A stretch of DNA of 34,526 nt from Tritrichomonas foetus (lineage: Eukaryota; Parabasalia; Tritrichomonadida; Tritrichomonadidae), in NCBI GenBank assembly GCA_001839685.1, contig MLAK01001084.1:1-34526 (forward strand), in the 5' to 3' direction. The position numbers were made by a program, and so were the translations under genes. Position 1 is the first letter of the stretch; each line of letters starts with the position of its first letter. This document shows, piece after piece, positions 1-9,399 of this stretch. The notes under the pieces are model-generated. The model was not told the DNA's origin and ran no database searches. It worked only from the letters and a program-made list of their open reading frames with translations.

Positions 1-118
1 AAGGTTAAAAATCGATTGAGTTCATTCATGGGGTATTAATGAAAAATAGAATGGGGGAAGTGGTCGATGTTGGGGCTTTATGATTTGGGTTATTTTTGAA
101 TTGATGGTGGTGATGACG

Positions 119-123
119 TCATA
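119..123 (+). promoter_or_regulatory. Candidate initiator (Inr) of the Sel1-repeat gene
   Basis: TCATA matches the trichomonad initiator consensus TCA[C/T][A/T]. Its A lies 20 bases before an ATG at 141. That ATG is followed by only four codons before TAA, but it enters the long Sel1 frame if one base is skipped near 148-150. The placement suggests the original start was at 141. Confidence 0.45.
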
Positions 124-261
124 ATTTTTAGGGGGTCGTAATGACCCAAACATAATATATTGCAAAATTTCTTCGCAGATGCATTAAATTTTCCAGGGCT
201 TGAACTTCTTGACATTGATGAGCAATTAAGAATATTTCTGGCTTCAGAAAATCCTCGACAA

Positions 262-2304
262 ATGTACGAGCTTGGGCGCAAATTATTCATTTATGAAGAA
301 AAAACAGAAAAAGACTCGGAAATTTGTTTTAAGTTAATGCTCGCAGCCTCAGAAAATAAAATTGACGAATCAAATTATTTTCTTGGGAAATATTATTTTG
401 AAGGTATTTTTCCAGTTTCCCGAAATATCGATAAAGCTTTTTATTATTTCACAAGAGTCACAAAAACTTTATATAATAATTCAAACATTTCTAGTGAAAC
501 TCATCTTCAACATCGAATTACTCGAAAACTTAAACATTTTCATTTTAAAAAAATTTCCGATAAAATGCCTCAAATAGAAAGAGAAGCTGAAAATGGATTT
601 TATCAACAAGTTGATAATAATAATAATAAAATGAAGAATAAAAGTAAAAATAAAAGTGATGATCATGCAAAGAAACATCATCGAAAAGAAAGGAAAGAAA
701 TCAAGGAAATTGTTTCTTATTCGTATCTCTATTTAGGCTTCATTTGCGAAAATTTATATGAATTCACTAATGCATATCAAATGTTCATTCGTTCAGCTAA
801 TCTGCACAACTATGATGCATTAGCTGCAATTTCTGCTTATAGAATATCAAGAAGAGGTGGAGCCCATCGAAATAAAAATGAATCCATGAAACTTCTTAAA
901 CTATGTGAAGAAAAAGGCAGTATTTATGCTCTTTCCCTGCTTTCTGATTCTTATTTCAAAGGACTTTGCTTTATGCTCAATGAATGCAAGTGTTTCAATT
1001 ATTACTGTAAAGCATTTTTATCAAAAAATTTGTTCTCTGCTGCAGCAATTGGTATTAATTTGTACTTTGCTAGAGGAATTGAACCAAATGAAACTGGAAA
1101 AGATATTTATTATTTAGCATATTATTTATCAAAAAATGGAACTCCCAAAAGTTCTAAATTTTATCAAAAACTATTTCAATTACTTCAACCTTATATAGAA
1201 AAATATCAAAAATCACCAAAATATTCACATTTGACTGATCATGTTCATAATACCTTGTTTAATTCATTTTGTTGCCAACAACATGAACAAATCTCTATTT
1301 TTAGTTTTATGGGTTTATTTTTCAATGGATATCATTTAAATATTAATCCTGACCGTGGATTTAATATCTATGTGAAAGGTTTCCTTCAGAAAAGTCTACC
1401 TTCTACTCGCAATTTGGGAATTTCTTATCGTCTTTCTAATTCTGGGTGTACTTACGATGAAGATCAATTATTCCACCTATACAAATTATCTAAAAAATAC
1501 CAAATATTTGGCATCTCTGGGGAATCTGATTATCTTCTTGGAAATTGCTATTTTGAACAAGATTTTAAGAACTACAATCCTTTAAAAGGTGTGAAGCATT
1601 ACATGCAAGCCATCAAGAGTGGACATATTGATTCCTATTCAAAGTTTCATAAACTTTTGAAAGAAAATAAAGTCCCAATATCTTCTACAAAATTGAAATT
1701 GAGAAATGACACCGTTGATTCGTTATCAAAATTGAATTACGCCTTATCCCGCAGACAATATATTTCTCAACTTGCATATATACAAATTTCACTCAAAAAT
1801 ATTTATAAACAAGGAAATAAATTATCAATGTATCTTTATGGAAGAGAGTTACTTTTTTCAAATGATCAAAAATTAATTAATAAAGGTCGAAAAATAATTG
1901 AAAAAGCACTTCAATATGGATATTTTTGTACAGAACTAGGTGATATCAGATATGATGTTGCTGAGTTAATGGATTTGTCCGAATATTCTTTTGACAAAAA
2001 CAATCGATCAGTTTTTTTGTTTTTGATGAATATTGGTTCCTTACATGGATTTTCAACATGCCATGATATTCTTGCATTCTTTATGGAAGAGTTCAAATAT
2101 CCAAAAGAAAGAATTCTAAAACACTTCCGAAAAAGTGGTCTCCTTGAGAATGGGTATACTCGGAAAGATTATGCAGACCATCTCACGAAACATTATAAAC
2201 ATGAATTTGATAAATTTAAAATAGCATCAGAAATGTATTTGATCAATAATAATCATAATGAATATAAAGCAGTAATCAATACAATGAAAAGTATTATGGA
2301 TTAA
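262..2304 (+). CDS. Sel1-like repeat protein, 5' end disturbed
   Basis: The open frame runs from 145 to 2304. It has no ATG until 262, and TAA (139) and TGA (142) precede it, so 262 is the first usable start in this frame (680 residues). The 39 codons before it still read like protein, and an ATG at 141 with an Inr at 119-123 sits one base out of frame, so the intact gene probably began there. Repeats of Sel1/TPR type recur through the protein, for example SNYFLGKYYFEG followed by AFYYFTRV, and SYLYLGFICEN followed by AYQMFIRSA. They are interrupted by a Lys/Asn/His-rich linker around positions 610-700. Sel1 repeats form helical solenoids that bind other proteins; no enzymatic domain or signal peptide is seen. 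The stop lies in TAAA, as usual in trichomonads. The partner is unknown. It may be a pseudogene or carry a one-base sequence error. Confidence 0.75.
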   Translation: MYELGRKLFIYEEKTEKDSEICFKLMLAASENKIDESNYFLGKYYFEGIFPVSRNIDKAFYYFTRVTKTLYNNSNISSETHLQHRITRKLKHFHFKKISDKMPQIEREAENGFYQQVDNNNNKMKNKSKNKSDDHAKKHHRKERKEIKEIVSYSYLYLGFICENLYEFTNAYQMFIRSANLHNYDALAAISAYRISRRGGAHRNKNESMKLLKLCEEKGSIYALSLLSDSYFKGLCFMLNECKCFNYYCKAFLSKNLFSAAAIGINLYFARGIEPNETGKDIYYLAYYLSKNGTPKSSKFYQKLFQLLQPYIEKYQKSPKYSHLTDHVHNTLFNSFCCQQHEQISIFSFMGLFFNGYHLNINPDRGFNIYVKGFLQKSLPSTRNLGISYRLSNSGCTYDEDQLFHLYKLSKKYQIFGISGESDYLLGNCYFEQDFKNYNPLKGVKHYMQAIKSGHIDSYSKFHKLLKENKVPISSTKLKLRNDTVDSLSKLNYALSRRQYISQLAYIQISLKNIYKQGNKLSMYLYGRELLFSNDQKLINKGRKIIEKALQYGYFCTELGDIRYDVAELMDLSEYSFDKNNRSVFLFLMNIGSLHGFSTCHDILAFFMEEFKYPKERILKHFRKSGLLENGYTRKDYADHLTKHYKHEFDKFKIASEMYLINNNHNEYKAVINTMKSIMD

Positions 2305-2344
2305 ATAATATGCTCAATGGGATCATTTAAAATCACCTTTCAAT

Positions 2345-2349
<5 letters not shown>

Positions 2350-2382
<33 letters not shown>

Positions 2383-2397
2383 AGAGAGAGAGAGAGA
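2350..2397. repeat. A30 homopolymer followed by (GA)9
   Basis: Thirty A residues (2350-2379) run directly into nine GA units (2380-2397), 45 bases after the Sel1 stop codon. It may be ordinary microsatellite growth, or a fossil poly(A) tail at the expected mRNA end. Confidence 0.95.
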
Positions 2398-2953
2398 TTA
2401 GAAATAATAAGAAAAACAAAACTATATTTGATCGGATAAATTACAGCAAAATAACATACTTAACAAAACCCAAATAAACGAATCAAACTAAAACATTAAT
2501 AATAAACTTAAAAAGTAAATTTTTAGTTATTGTTTTTGCTTTGTACCATGTTATATCTATATTTGTATATCATTTAGTAGTAAAATTTGAGAATGTTGAC
2601 AAATTAAAAGATATTCGTTGAACCAATTTTTCTCAGATTTGATAACCAAGTTGTTTCTAATAGTAATTCATTTGTGAAAATTTGGAAATCTATCTCAAAG
2701 AACAATCGTTGTTTATCAGTGACATATTGAAGTGATAATTGATTGAATGAGATTTCATCGTTCGATGATCGTCACAAAGCTTTTTGAATGATGAAATAAA
2801 AATGATGAAAATATTGAAATTTCCTGAGAATTTAAAGAAATAGGCAAATGGTCGTATTTTTCGAATATTTTGGGGATATTTACAAAATATGACAGAATGA
2901 AATTTTGATCGAAATTTGAATGAATGACAAATTGTATGCAAAAATTTCCACCT
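2398..2953. other. Intergenic spacer
   Basis: AT-rich spacer between the Sel1 gene and the ankyrin gene. I see no RNA gene, no repeat beyond short runs, and no convincing protein. The longest open frame (minus strand, 2690-2956) overlaps the promoter of the next gene and has no recognisable domain. Confidence 0.6.
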
Positions 2954-2965
2954 CACATTTCACTC
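2954..2965 (+). promoter_or_regulatory. Paired initiators of the ankyrin gene
   Basis: TCACA (2954-2958) and TCACT (2961-2965) both match the trichomonad Inr. The second has its A 10 bases before the ATG at 2973, a typical spacing for these very short 5' leaders. Confidence 0.6.
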
Positions 2966-2972
2966 TATTTTA

Positions 2973-5735
2973 ATGTATCAATTACAATTTGCTACGCCTG
3001 ATATAAAATTATCTATTAAAGGAAAAATATTTGAAACCAACAAAGAAGCACTTTGCAATTCTTCAGGATACTTTTTAAATTATTTCCAGAAAACTAGTGA
3101 TTCATCAAATTATTATGACCTTTCAGCTGAATCAATATTTAATTCTGAAGAAAATGATAATTCTTTTGATGAACAGCTGATAATTCAAATTTTCTCTGGT
3201 AAGAAAATTATTTATTCTGAAGAAAATTTTGACACAATTTCTAGTATTGCTGCAGACTTCCAAATGGAAAAACTTTTGAATTCTATACAACGATATAGTG
3301 AATATCTCGATTATATACTACTTAATGATGAAATTCAATATGATTTTATGAATGAACTCTGTTTATGTGAATTATACTTATATAATCTGAATAAATCCAA
3401 TTTTGATGATACTATATGTTCAGCTCAAAGATTTATTGAGACAGTATCATTTGAGCTTTTCTGTGATCAAATATTTATGTGTTATATCAGTCGACAGAAT
3501 GATCTTGATTTATATCTTGATTTCATTAACAAACTTGGCATTCACAAAGAATTTTCCCGGATTGTATTAAAATTTCATCGATTATCAAAAGGATATGGTT
3601 CTTATTATCAAAGAACAAATTATTTTTTCAATAGTAATGTTAAACATATTTGCTTTTTATTCGTTAAAGAAAATATTTATGAACCTGATGATTTTGACCA
3701 TTACGATATAGTTGATTTCGAACATATTGCATCTGAACAGGTTCCAAACGAACCTCTATTTGATATAATTATGGATGATGATATTGAAGCACTTCAACGA
3801 ATGTCATGTAATGAAGATTTTGATTTTGACGATATTTTTCGTTTTAGTGACAATTCCATATTTTCGATTTTGAATAATCAAAGTTTAATAGTTGCAAGTG
3901 CTTTTTTTGGATCTATCAAATGCTTTCGATTTTTATTAATAAACAATGCAAATCTACCTCAAAATATTCCAAAATATGCAATTGCAGGTGGAAATCTCGA
4001 AATTGTTCGAATCTGTGTTCAAAATAACTTAATTTTTGATAATGATTGCTTAAAATCAGCAATTATTTATAAGCATTTTGAAATATTCAAATGGTTGGTT
4101 GAACAAGAAGTATTTTCCTTCCGCATCAAAGAAAATTTAGATTTATGCTTAATTTATCACAATTATAACACTTTTTATTATTTATTCCAAAGAAATGAAA
4201 CTAATCTATATGCTTTTAGAAGTTCTGCCATTCTTTCTAATAATAAACTTTATTTGGATAATATTCCAGGTAATTTTGTGATAGATCCAAAAGATCATGA
4301 TATTATGTCAATTCTTCATACTTTGATGGCCAATGATGATCCAGAATTTTTTCTGTTTATCTTATCCAAAATGAAAGGTCGCTACTCATTTGATCACATT
4401 ATCAGTTCTATTCCAAGGAAAAATTTGATAACAATTATTAGTAATGTGCTTGAAAATAAGAATATTAAAATTTCTTCATATAAAGAAATCAGTCGTCGAT
4501 TAATTGAATACAATGAAATTGAATTTTTTAAAGAAAAAATTGCACCTCTTTTGAAAAAAGTATCAAATATCAATTTTATTTTAGAAATTTTGCTTAAATT
4601 TAACCAAAATGAATTATTTTATTACTTTTTCAATAATTATACAAATATTGATTTTTCTCTTTCTTTATGTAAAAGTGTTATTAAGTATCGAGATGATCTT
4701 GATCTAATAAAATTGATATATTCAAAAATGAAAGAAAACGAAAAAGAAAAATTAAATAATGGTAACTTCCTGATAATTGTAATGAATTTTTATCGGGTAA
4801 ATATCGTTAAATTTTTATTGGAAGAAGTTAAAATCAAAGTGACCACTGAAATTTTCCTCAATTCAGTAAATTCTACTTTTGAAATATTTTCTCTTATTTT
4901 TCAAAGTAAAGGTCAAATTCCTATTAATGTCAAACTTCATGGCCATGAATCATTATTATTTAATGCAATTAGTAATGTAAAGAAGGAAGAAAGCGAAAAA
5001 ATTATCACATTTTTATTAAATTTACCTGATATTGATAAAAATATTAAGGGATATAATGAAACAACACCATTTTTATATTCATGCCAGATGAAATCATCAA
5101 CATTTAAATTATTCTACAACGATCAAGATGTTGATATAAATGCACGCAATGGTGATGGTAAAAATGCTTTGGTATCTGCATCTGGAAATCCCGATATTAT
5201 TAATTATTTCTTGACTCATCCCAGTAACCGATTCACATATACAACAAATGATATTATATTGTGTATCAAAGAGAATTATTCATCATTTAGTTGCTTCAAA
5301 GATAAACTAAATGAATACAATTTTAGTGATAATGATATATGTGAAATATTTCGTGAGGCTTGTAGTAATAATGATGAAAATACTGTTCAATCTTTACTTT
5401 CTAATGAAAAATATCATATTGATGTTAATTATGGAAATGTTACCCCATTAATATTAGCAATTTCTAATAATCATCTAAATATTGTAAAATTACTAATCAA
5501 TCATCCAGATATATTGTTAAATAAGACTGTTGAAAGATTCTATTTCCAATATTTTTACTTAACGGATGTTACTCCGTTATTTTTTGCTGTGGTTTTATCA
5601 TCAGTTGATCTTTTAAATCTCCTACTTACAGTTCAGAATAAAATTGATTCTGGTATAATGAGTAAACATGAATATATCGGGCGTTATTTTTGTAAATTTA
5701 TCGAAATGCACGCCAATTCATTATGCTGTATTTAA
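2973..5735 (+). CDS. BTB-like/DUF3447/ankyrin-repeat protein (frameshifted 3' end)
   Basis: 920 residues from an ATG 10 bases after a good Inr. The architecture is that of the large trichomonad ankyrin family. A BTB/POZ-like N-terminus (about 1-110) leads to a helical stretch and then the DUF3447 block near residues 265-340, with DIIMDDDIEALQRMS and the hallmark ASAFFGSIKCFRFLL. Ankyrin-like helices follow, becoming recognisable near the C-terminus: NARNGDGKNALVSA, and VNYGNVTPLILAISNNH followed by LNIVKLLINH. Such proteins are protein-binding scaffolds, and individual functions are unknown. The frame stops at 5735 in the middle of a repeat; the continuation lies in the other two frames up to 5893 (separate entry). 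Codon use is strongly AT-rich. The gene is probably either slightly truncated or a young pseudogene. Confidence 0.85.
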   Translation: MYQLQFATPDIKLSIKGKIFETNKEALCNSSGYFLNYFQKTSDSSNYYDLSAESIFNSEENDNSFDEQLIIQIFSGKKIIYSEENFDTISSIAADFQMEKLLNSIQRYSEYLDYILLNDEIQYDFMNELCLCELYLYNLNKSNFDDTICSAQRFIETVSFELFCDQIFMCYISRQNDLDLYLDFINKLGIHKEFSRIVLKFHRLSKGYGSYYQRTNYFFNSNVKHICFLFVKENIYEPDDFDHYDIVDFEHIASEQVPNEPLFDIIMDDDIEALQRMSCNEDFDFDDIFRFSDNSIFSILNNQSLIVASAFFGSIKCFRFLLINNANLPQNIPKYAIAGGNLEIVRICVQNNLIFDNDCLKSAIIYKHFEIFKWLVEQEVFSFRIKENLDLCLIYHNYNTFYYLFQRNETNLYAFRSSAILSNNKLYLDNIPGNFVIDPKDHDIMSILHTLMANDDPEFFLFILSKMKGRYSFDHIISSIPRKNLITIISNVLENKNIKISSYKEISRRLIEYNEIEFFKEKIAPLLKKVSNINFILEILLKFNQNELFYYFFNNYTNIDFSLSLCKSVIKYRDDLDLIKLIYSKMKENEKEKLNNGNFLIIVMNFYRVNIVKFLLEEVKIKVTTEIFLNSVNSTFEIFSLIFQSKGQIPINVKLHGHESLLFNAISNVKKEESEKIITFLLNLPDIDKNIKGYNETTPFLYSCQMKSSTFKLFYNDQDVDINARNGDGKNALVSASGNPDIINYFLTHPSNRFTYTTNDIILCIKENYSSFSCFKDKLNEYNFSDNDICEIFREACSNNDENTVQSLLSNEKYHIDVNYGNVTPLILAISNNHLNIVKLLINHPDILLNKTVERFYFQYFYLTDVTPLFFAVVLSSVDLLNLLLTVQNKIDSGIMSKHEYIGRYFCKFIEMHANSLCCI

Positions 5736-5893
5736 TAGTGATGTTATAATGGTTAAAAATCTTCTTAAATTCAGAGGTATTGATTTAAATTCAATTGATT
5801 CAAATGGTTTATTTTTATTATTTTTGAAACACCCCTTTTGATTATGCAAATTCACCAATCATGATAAACTTGTTGAATAATTATATACCATGA
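5692..5893 (+). pseudogene. Frameshifted tail of the ankyrin gene
   Basis: Reading one frame over from 5692 gives VNLSKCTPIHYAVFNSDV, an ankyrin repeat start, continuing through IMVKNLLKFRGIDLNSIDSN to a TGA at 5839-5841. Shifting once more from about 5831 gives TPFDYANSPIMINLLNNYIP, another repeat-like segment, ending at TGA 5891-5893. Each shift equals one extra base. The first falls in or beside a run of five T (5687-5691), the second near T5/A3/C4 runs at 5821-5839. This is either decay of the 3' end or two homopolymer sequence errors. Confidence 0.8.
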
Positions 5894-6160
5894 TAATACA
5901 TCACTCAAATCACCATTTACAACTATTCTTATTCTTTCCACATTTATTTTCAGACAAATTGAAATCTTTACTAGTAAAATATGTTCAACAAACATAAATC
6001 TACATTTCTTCATACATCAGTGGATAGAAGCTTCTATCATCAAACCCTAAGGAATATAATATAATAAATTTGTATTTATGATGTAACAAATTATTTTACC
6101 TAATCTATTTTTCAATAATATATTTGGAGTTTTTCTTCTCTAGATTATATAATACGATTC

Positions 6161-6170
6161 GATCGCGATC
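6161..6170. repeat. 10-bp palindrome GATCGCGATC
   Basis: A perfect palindrome in an AT-rich spacer, just outside the left end of the inverted-repeat element. It could be a protein-binding site or chance. Confidence 0.3.
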
Positions 6171-6228
6171 ATGTCTGATATATATAATATTTCAAAGTAC
6201 GAATTTGATAGTTAAATATTTATTCATG

Positions 6229-6846
6229 ACAGTGACGGAAAAAGCTCTGTACGTCATGAAAATCTATGTGCAAAATGAACTACTTTTAAAAAAGAGTGAT
6301 GTTTATTTATTGAAAGGTATATATCTGAAATTTAAGCATCGCTATTATCAAGAAAAATATGAGAAAAATCATGTAGTAATAAAGTTTAGCCCGGCATCGG
6401 TCTTATATCTAGGTATATTCGCTACACTAAACTAATGACAATGTACGACATTTTAGAATTGCTTGTTCACCCAAAAATATCATCACATCTTACGGAATGG
6501 CGTGAATAATATTGAAGTTCAATGATGAAACGCACAGGCATGATTTCACTATCAATAGAAATATCAAAAACATATGCTTCATCACTATTAGAATAGAATT
6601 AAATTACCAATTTATTAGTCATAAAAATTATAATCATTCGATACATTTATTACATTTTCGTTATTTTCTATTAAGAAACAAAAAGATAGAAATTACAAGA
6701 AAGAGTGAGTTCGCAAAAATTATATAAAAATATGATATGCCTGAAACCAAATAATCTATATATGAGCATTATACATGAAATAAGATCACAAAAATTCTAA
6801 TGTTAAGAGCTTTTCTCTGTGTACAAAGTTTTTTTTCCGACACTGT
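6229..6846. mobile_element. Degenerate Tc1/mariner-like inverted-repeat element, non-autonomous
   Basis: The left end reads ACAGTGACGGAAAAA, then a TCTGTAC block. The right end on the opposite strand reads ACAGTGTCGGAAAAA, then a TTTGTAC block, with a two-base length difference between. ACAGTG.CGGAAAAA is a terminal sequence of the style seen in Tc1/mariner transposons. TA follows the right end (6847-6848); the left flank no longer shows TA. The roughly 600-base interior has no open frame with transposase motifs on either strand, so it resembles an old MITE or an internally decayed copy. An ATG-less frame at 6124-6435 crosses the left end and looks accidental. Confidence 0.5.
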
Positions 6847-7024
6847 ATATCTAATTCAACCAAAATGAAATGCATTTTAGTTTGAGAAAAATAGAGAAAT
6901 TAAACCATAGAAAAAGAAATTTCAATGGTATACTGATTTAATAAATAAATAGAAAATAAAATAAACAACAATCTTATATCAAAGCCACAATATCATGGCT
7001 TGGATAATAATCCCATTTCTTCCT

Positions 7025-7026
<2 letters not shown>

Positions 7027-7055
<29 letters not shown>
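7027..7055. repeat. T29 homopolymer after the phosphatase gene
   Basis: Twenty-nine T residues on the + strand, that is a poly(A) tract on the coding strand of the phosphatase, 11 bases beyond its stop codon. Trichomonad 3' untranslated regions are short, so this is about where an mRNA would be polyadenylated. Confidence 0.95.
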
Positions 7056-7066
7056 GTTTGACTCTT

Positions 7067-8827
7067 TCATATGTCCAATGTCCTAATTCTTGTTACTGAA
7101 GACGTTGATCCTCCTTTTGATGCTGGTCCCATTGAATATGATCTTGGCATTGACCTTCCAGTGGCAACACCAGCTCTTGGTTTTGGAATTGGTGGTCCAA
7201 CAGCCATCCGAGGTGATGCCATTGGCTTTGGAACGGCGCTTCTTGCGGAGGAAGGCAACGAGGACGAAGTTGGTGTCGACACTGAAGCTATTGCTGAAGA
7301 AGTTGGTATATTTAGAGGTGTGATATTTGCATATACTGGCAACGAGCCACGATTTCCAGCAGCAGATGGATTAAATGATGAACGTGCGCGTGGACTTACA
7401 GGCGACATGCTTGATGAAGAACCAGAAGTTCCACGCGGCGAAAGTGGAGGACGACCTACATCTCGTGCAGAAATTCCAATTGGTGTAACATTTGTAGAAA
7501 TGGAAAGAGAAGGTGTTGGTGACTTAGATGAAACCTTCGAAGCATGTGTTGGTGATTTAGTTGAGTGTGAAGCAGATGTAGAAATCTTGGCAACACCATA
7601 ATTGTTGGTTTTATAAGCGGATGATGAATTTCCAGCATTTGCAGAAGAAGCAGAAGAAGAATTTGAAAATGGTGAAGATTGTGTTGCTCGTGGAGATGGA
7701 ACAGGAATAGAATTATATGAACCAAGGCTCGCCAAATTCAACGAAGAAACAGGGTTGGTATTAATTGTAGTGTTTTTCACTGATGTTTTAACGCCACGAC
7801 GAGTTATCACTGTTGCTGAGTCAGAGTGTACCATTCCTGATGATCCACCCTTCTTCATCAGGCCGGCTGTTCTTCCACGATAAGTTAAAACTTGTTTTGG
7901 CTCAAGCCCTTTCTTCGAGTATTCCTCAACGCTATACAGCTCAACATCACCGCCAACCTTCAAAGTCATAACGCCGCATTTGTTGTCGATAATATGGCAG
8001 TAGTTGCTACAGCTGAAGAGGGTCATGCCCATAGAGGCATGGAAAAGGGCATAGCCGTCGGGGACGCATTGGTGGGCCCGAACAAGGAATTTAAGGCCAG
8101 TTTCAGCACAAAACGACTGGAGCGCGTCTGGGCCAAAGAAAGTGCCGCTGCCGCGCTGGTTGACAGTATACCCACTGCTGTCTTCGCGCGGATCAGACCA
8201 AACAAGATCAGAAATTAATGGATTATTTTCATAATTCTGAATCGGCAGATTTATCTTGTCAATGACGTCAACGGATGTGAGCTGTGGTGACAAACCGCCG
8301 TGAACACAGAAAACTTGGTTATTGATGATGGCCGCTAATGGGAGATATGCAAACATGTCGTTAAACTGGTCCCAAATACTTGAATCTGAATAGGCTTCGA
8401 CGACTTCGAAGTAAAATCCGTAAACTTGGTTGATGTGTCTGAATTCGTGATTTCCTCTAATTAGATGGACATTCGATGGATACTTCAACATAAAGGCGAG
8501 AAGAAGCGTTAAAACTTCGATCGAGTAGGCTCCACGATCCACGTAGTCCCCTAGAAAAAGGTAGCTACGGGTCGGAGGAACACCGAAAATTTGAAATACG
8601 CGAAGAAGGTCGAAAATGGAGCCATGAATGTCACCAACTAGGCAAATCGGTGTGTTTAAGCGTAGGAGTGGCCTCCTTCTCTTCAAATAGTTGGTAGATT
8701 CGTCGATAAGATTGGTGATGAAAGGTGCGTCGAAACGAGGCAAAGTTGTGTTCTCTGACGTCAAAGTATTGCTGGAATTGATAATAGGAAGGTATTCTTT
8801 AATAACACGATCAGCGATTCCACGCAT
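7067..8827 (-). CDS. PPP-family serine/threonine phosphatase with Ser/Pro-rich tail
   Basis: 586 residues. The catalytic domain (about 1-305) carries the PPP metal and phosphate motifs in order: GDIHG (65-69), GDYVDRG (93-99), RGNHE (124-128), HGG (176-178), WSDP (210-213) and RAHQ (250-253). It should hydrolyse phosphoserine/threonine with a two-metal centre. It resembles PP1/PP2A most, but the usual SAPNYC is SCSNYC (272-277), and HEFRHINQVYGFYFEV replaces the PP1 form, so it is a divergent trichomonad PPP rather than a clear PP1. The tail (about 306-586) is low complexity, rich in Ser, Pro, Ala, Thr and Arg with several SPR-type sites, suggesting phosphorylation and regulatory docking. The ATG lies 43 bases after a TCATT Inr on the minus strand. 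The catalytic part is more GC-rich than its surroundings, which points to good expression. Confidence 0.93.
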   Translation of the reverse strand: MRGIADRVIKEYLPIINSSNTLTSENTTLPRFDAPFITNLIDESTNYLKRRRPLLRLNTPICLVGDIHGSIFDLLRVFQIFGVPPTRSYLFLGDYVDRGAYSIEVLTLLLAFMLKYPSNVHLIRGNHEFRHINQVYGFYFEVVEAYSDSSIWDQFNDMFAYLPLAAIINNQVFCVHGGLSPQLTSVDVIDKINLPIQNYENNPLISDLVWSDPREDSSGYTVNQRGSGTFFGPDALQSFCAETGLKFLVRAHQCVPDGYALFHASMGMTLFSCSNYCHIIDNKCGVMTLKVGGDVELYSVEEYSKKGLEPKQVLTYRGRTAGLMKKGGSSGMVHSDSATVITRRGVKTSVKNTTINTNPVSSLNLASLGSYNSIPVPSPRATQSSPFSNSSSASSANAGNSSSAYKTNNYGVAKISTSASHSTKSPTHASKVSSKSPTPSLSISTNVTPIGISARDVGRPPLSPRGTSGSSSSMSPVSPRARSSFNPSAAGNRGSLPVYANITPLNIPTSSAIASVSTPTSSSLPSSARSAVPKPMASPRMAVGPPIPKPRAGVATGRSMPRSYSMGPASKGGSTSSVTRIRTLDI

Positions 8828-8867
8828 TCGGATTTAGATTTATTTTTTTCTTTTCTTTTTTTATATC

Positions 8868-8872
8868 AATGA
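8868..8872 (-). promoter_or_regulatory. Candidate initiator of the phosphatase gene
   Basis: TCATT on the minus strand, with its A 43 bases before the ATG at 8827. It matches the trichomonad Inr consensus; it lies upstream of an A/G-rich leader. Confidence 0.4.
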
Positions 8873-9399
8873 AATCACGAGAATTGAATTGTTTGTGAGG
8901 AAAATAACCATATCTTTCCTGCTAATCGAAAAATTCTAATTGACCTCACAATTTCCTTTTCGATTTGATAGTTTTATTCCGACTGGACCATTTTTTCAAT
9001 AAATGAATGACTTTTTCACTTCTAACTCCATACTTTTTCTATGTAATTTATATCTATACTTTTTCTCTTGAATTTAAAATAAATACCAGAATAATGTAAT
9101 TATACAAAAAGCTATTAACCCATTTCGAAAAATGATTTGAATTTTAAATAAACTCATTCAATATTTCCTAATCGTTATGATATATATTATATAAAATCAT
9201 TGCAAATCAGAGTTTTATGATTATTTAGCAAAATTATTGGACATTATTTAACAACTAAACGGTCGTCGATTTAATAATCCTTTTTCTATTCAAATAATTT
9301 GGAATCTGATAATAATAAAAATCTATGATCGTTGTGGCTAATTTTGACCTTTAAGATTTAGTTAAATTTTTATATCCTGAAATGGTTTAGAAAATTTTT
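8873..9399. other. Intergenic spacer
   Basis: AT-rich sequence upstream of the phosphatase gene. It holds no recognisable gene or repeat up to the inverted-repeat element that begins at 9400. Confidence 0.5.

Noticed and set aside
6124..6435. 103-residue frame
   Set aside because: It has no ATG at its start, crosses the end of an inverted-repeat element, and shows no domain.
7071..7601. 176-residue open frame on the + strand
   Set aside because: It lies wholly antisense to the Ser/Pro-rich tail of the phosphatase; its acidic Gly/Glu-rich composition is the mirror of that low-complexity tail.
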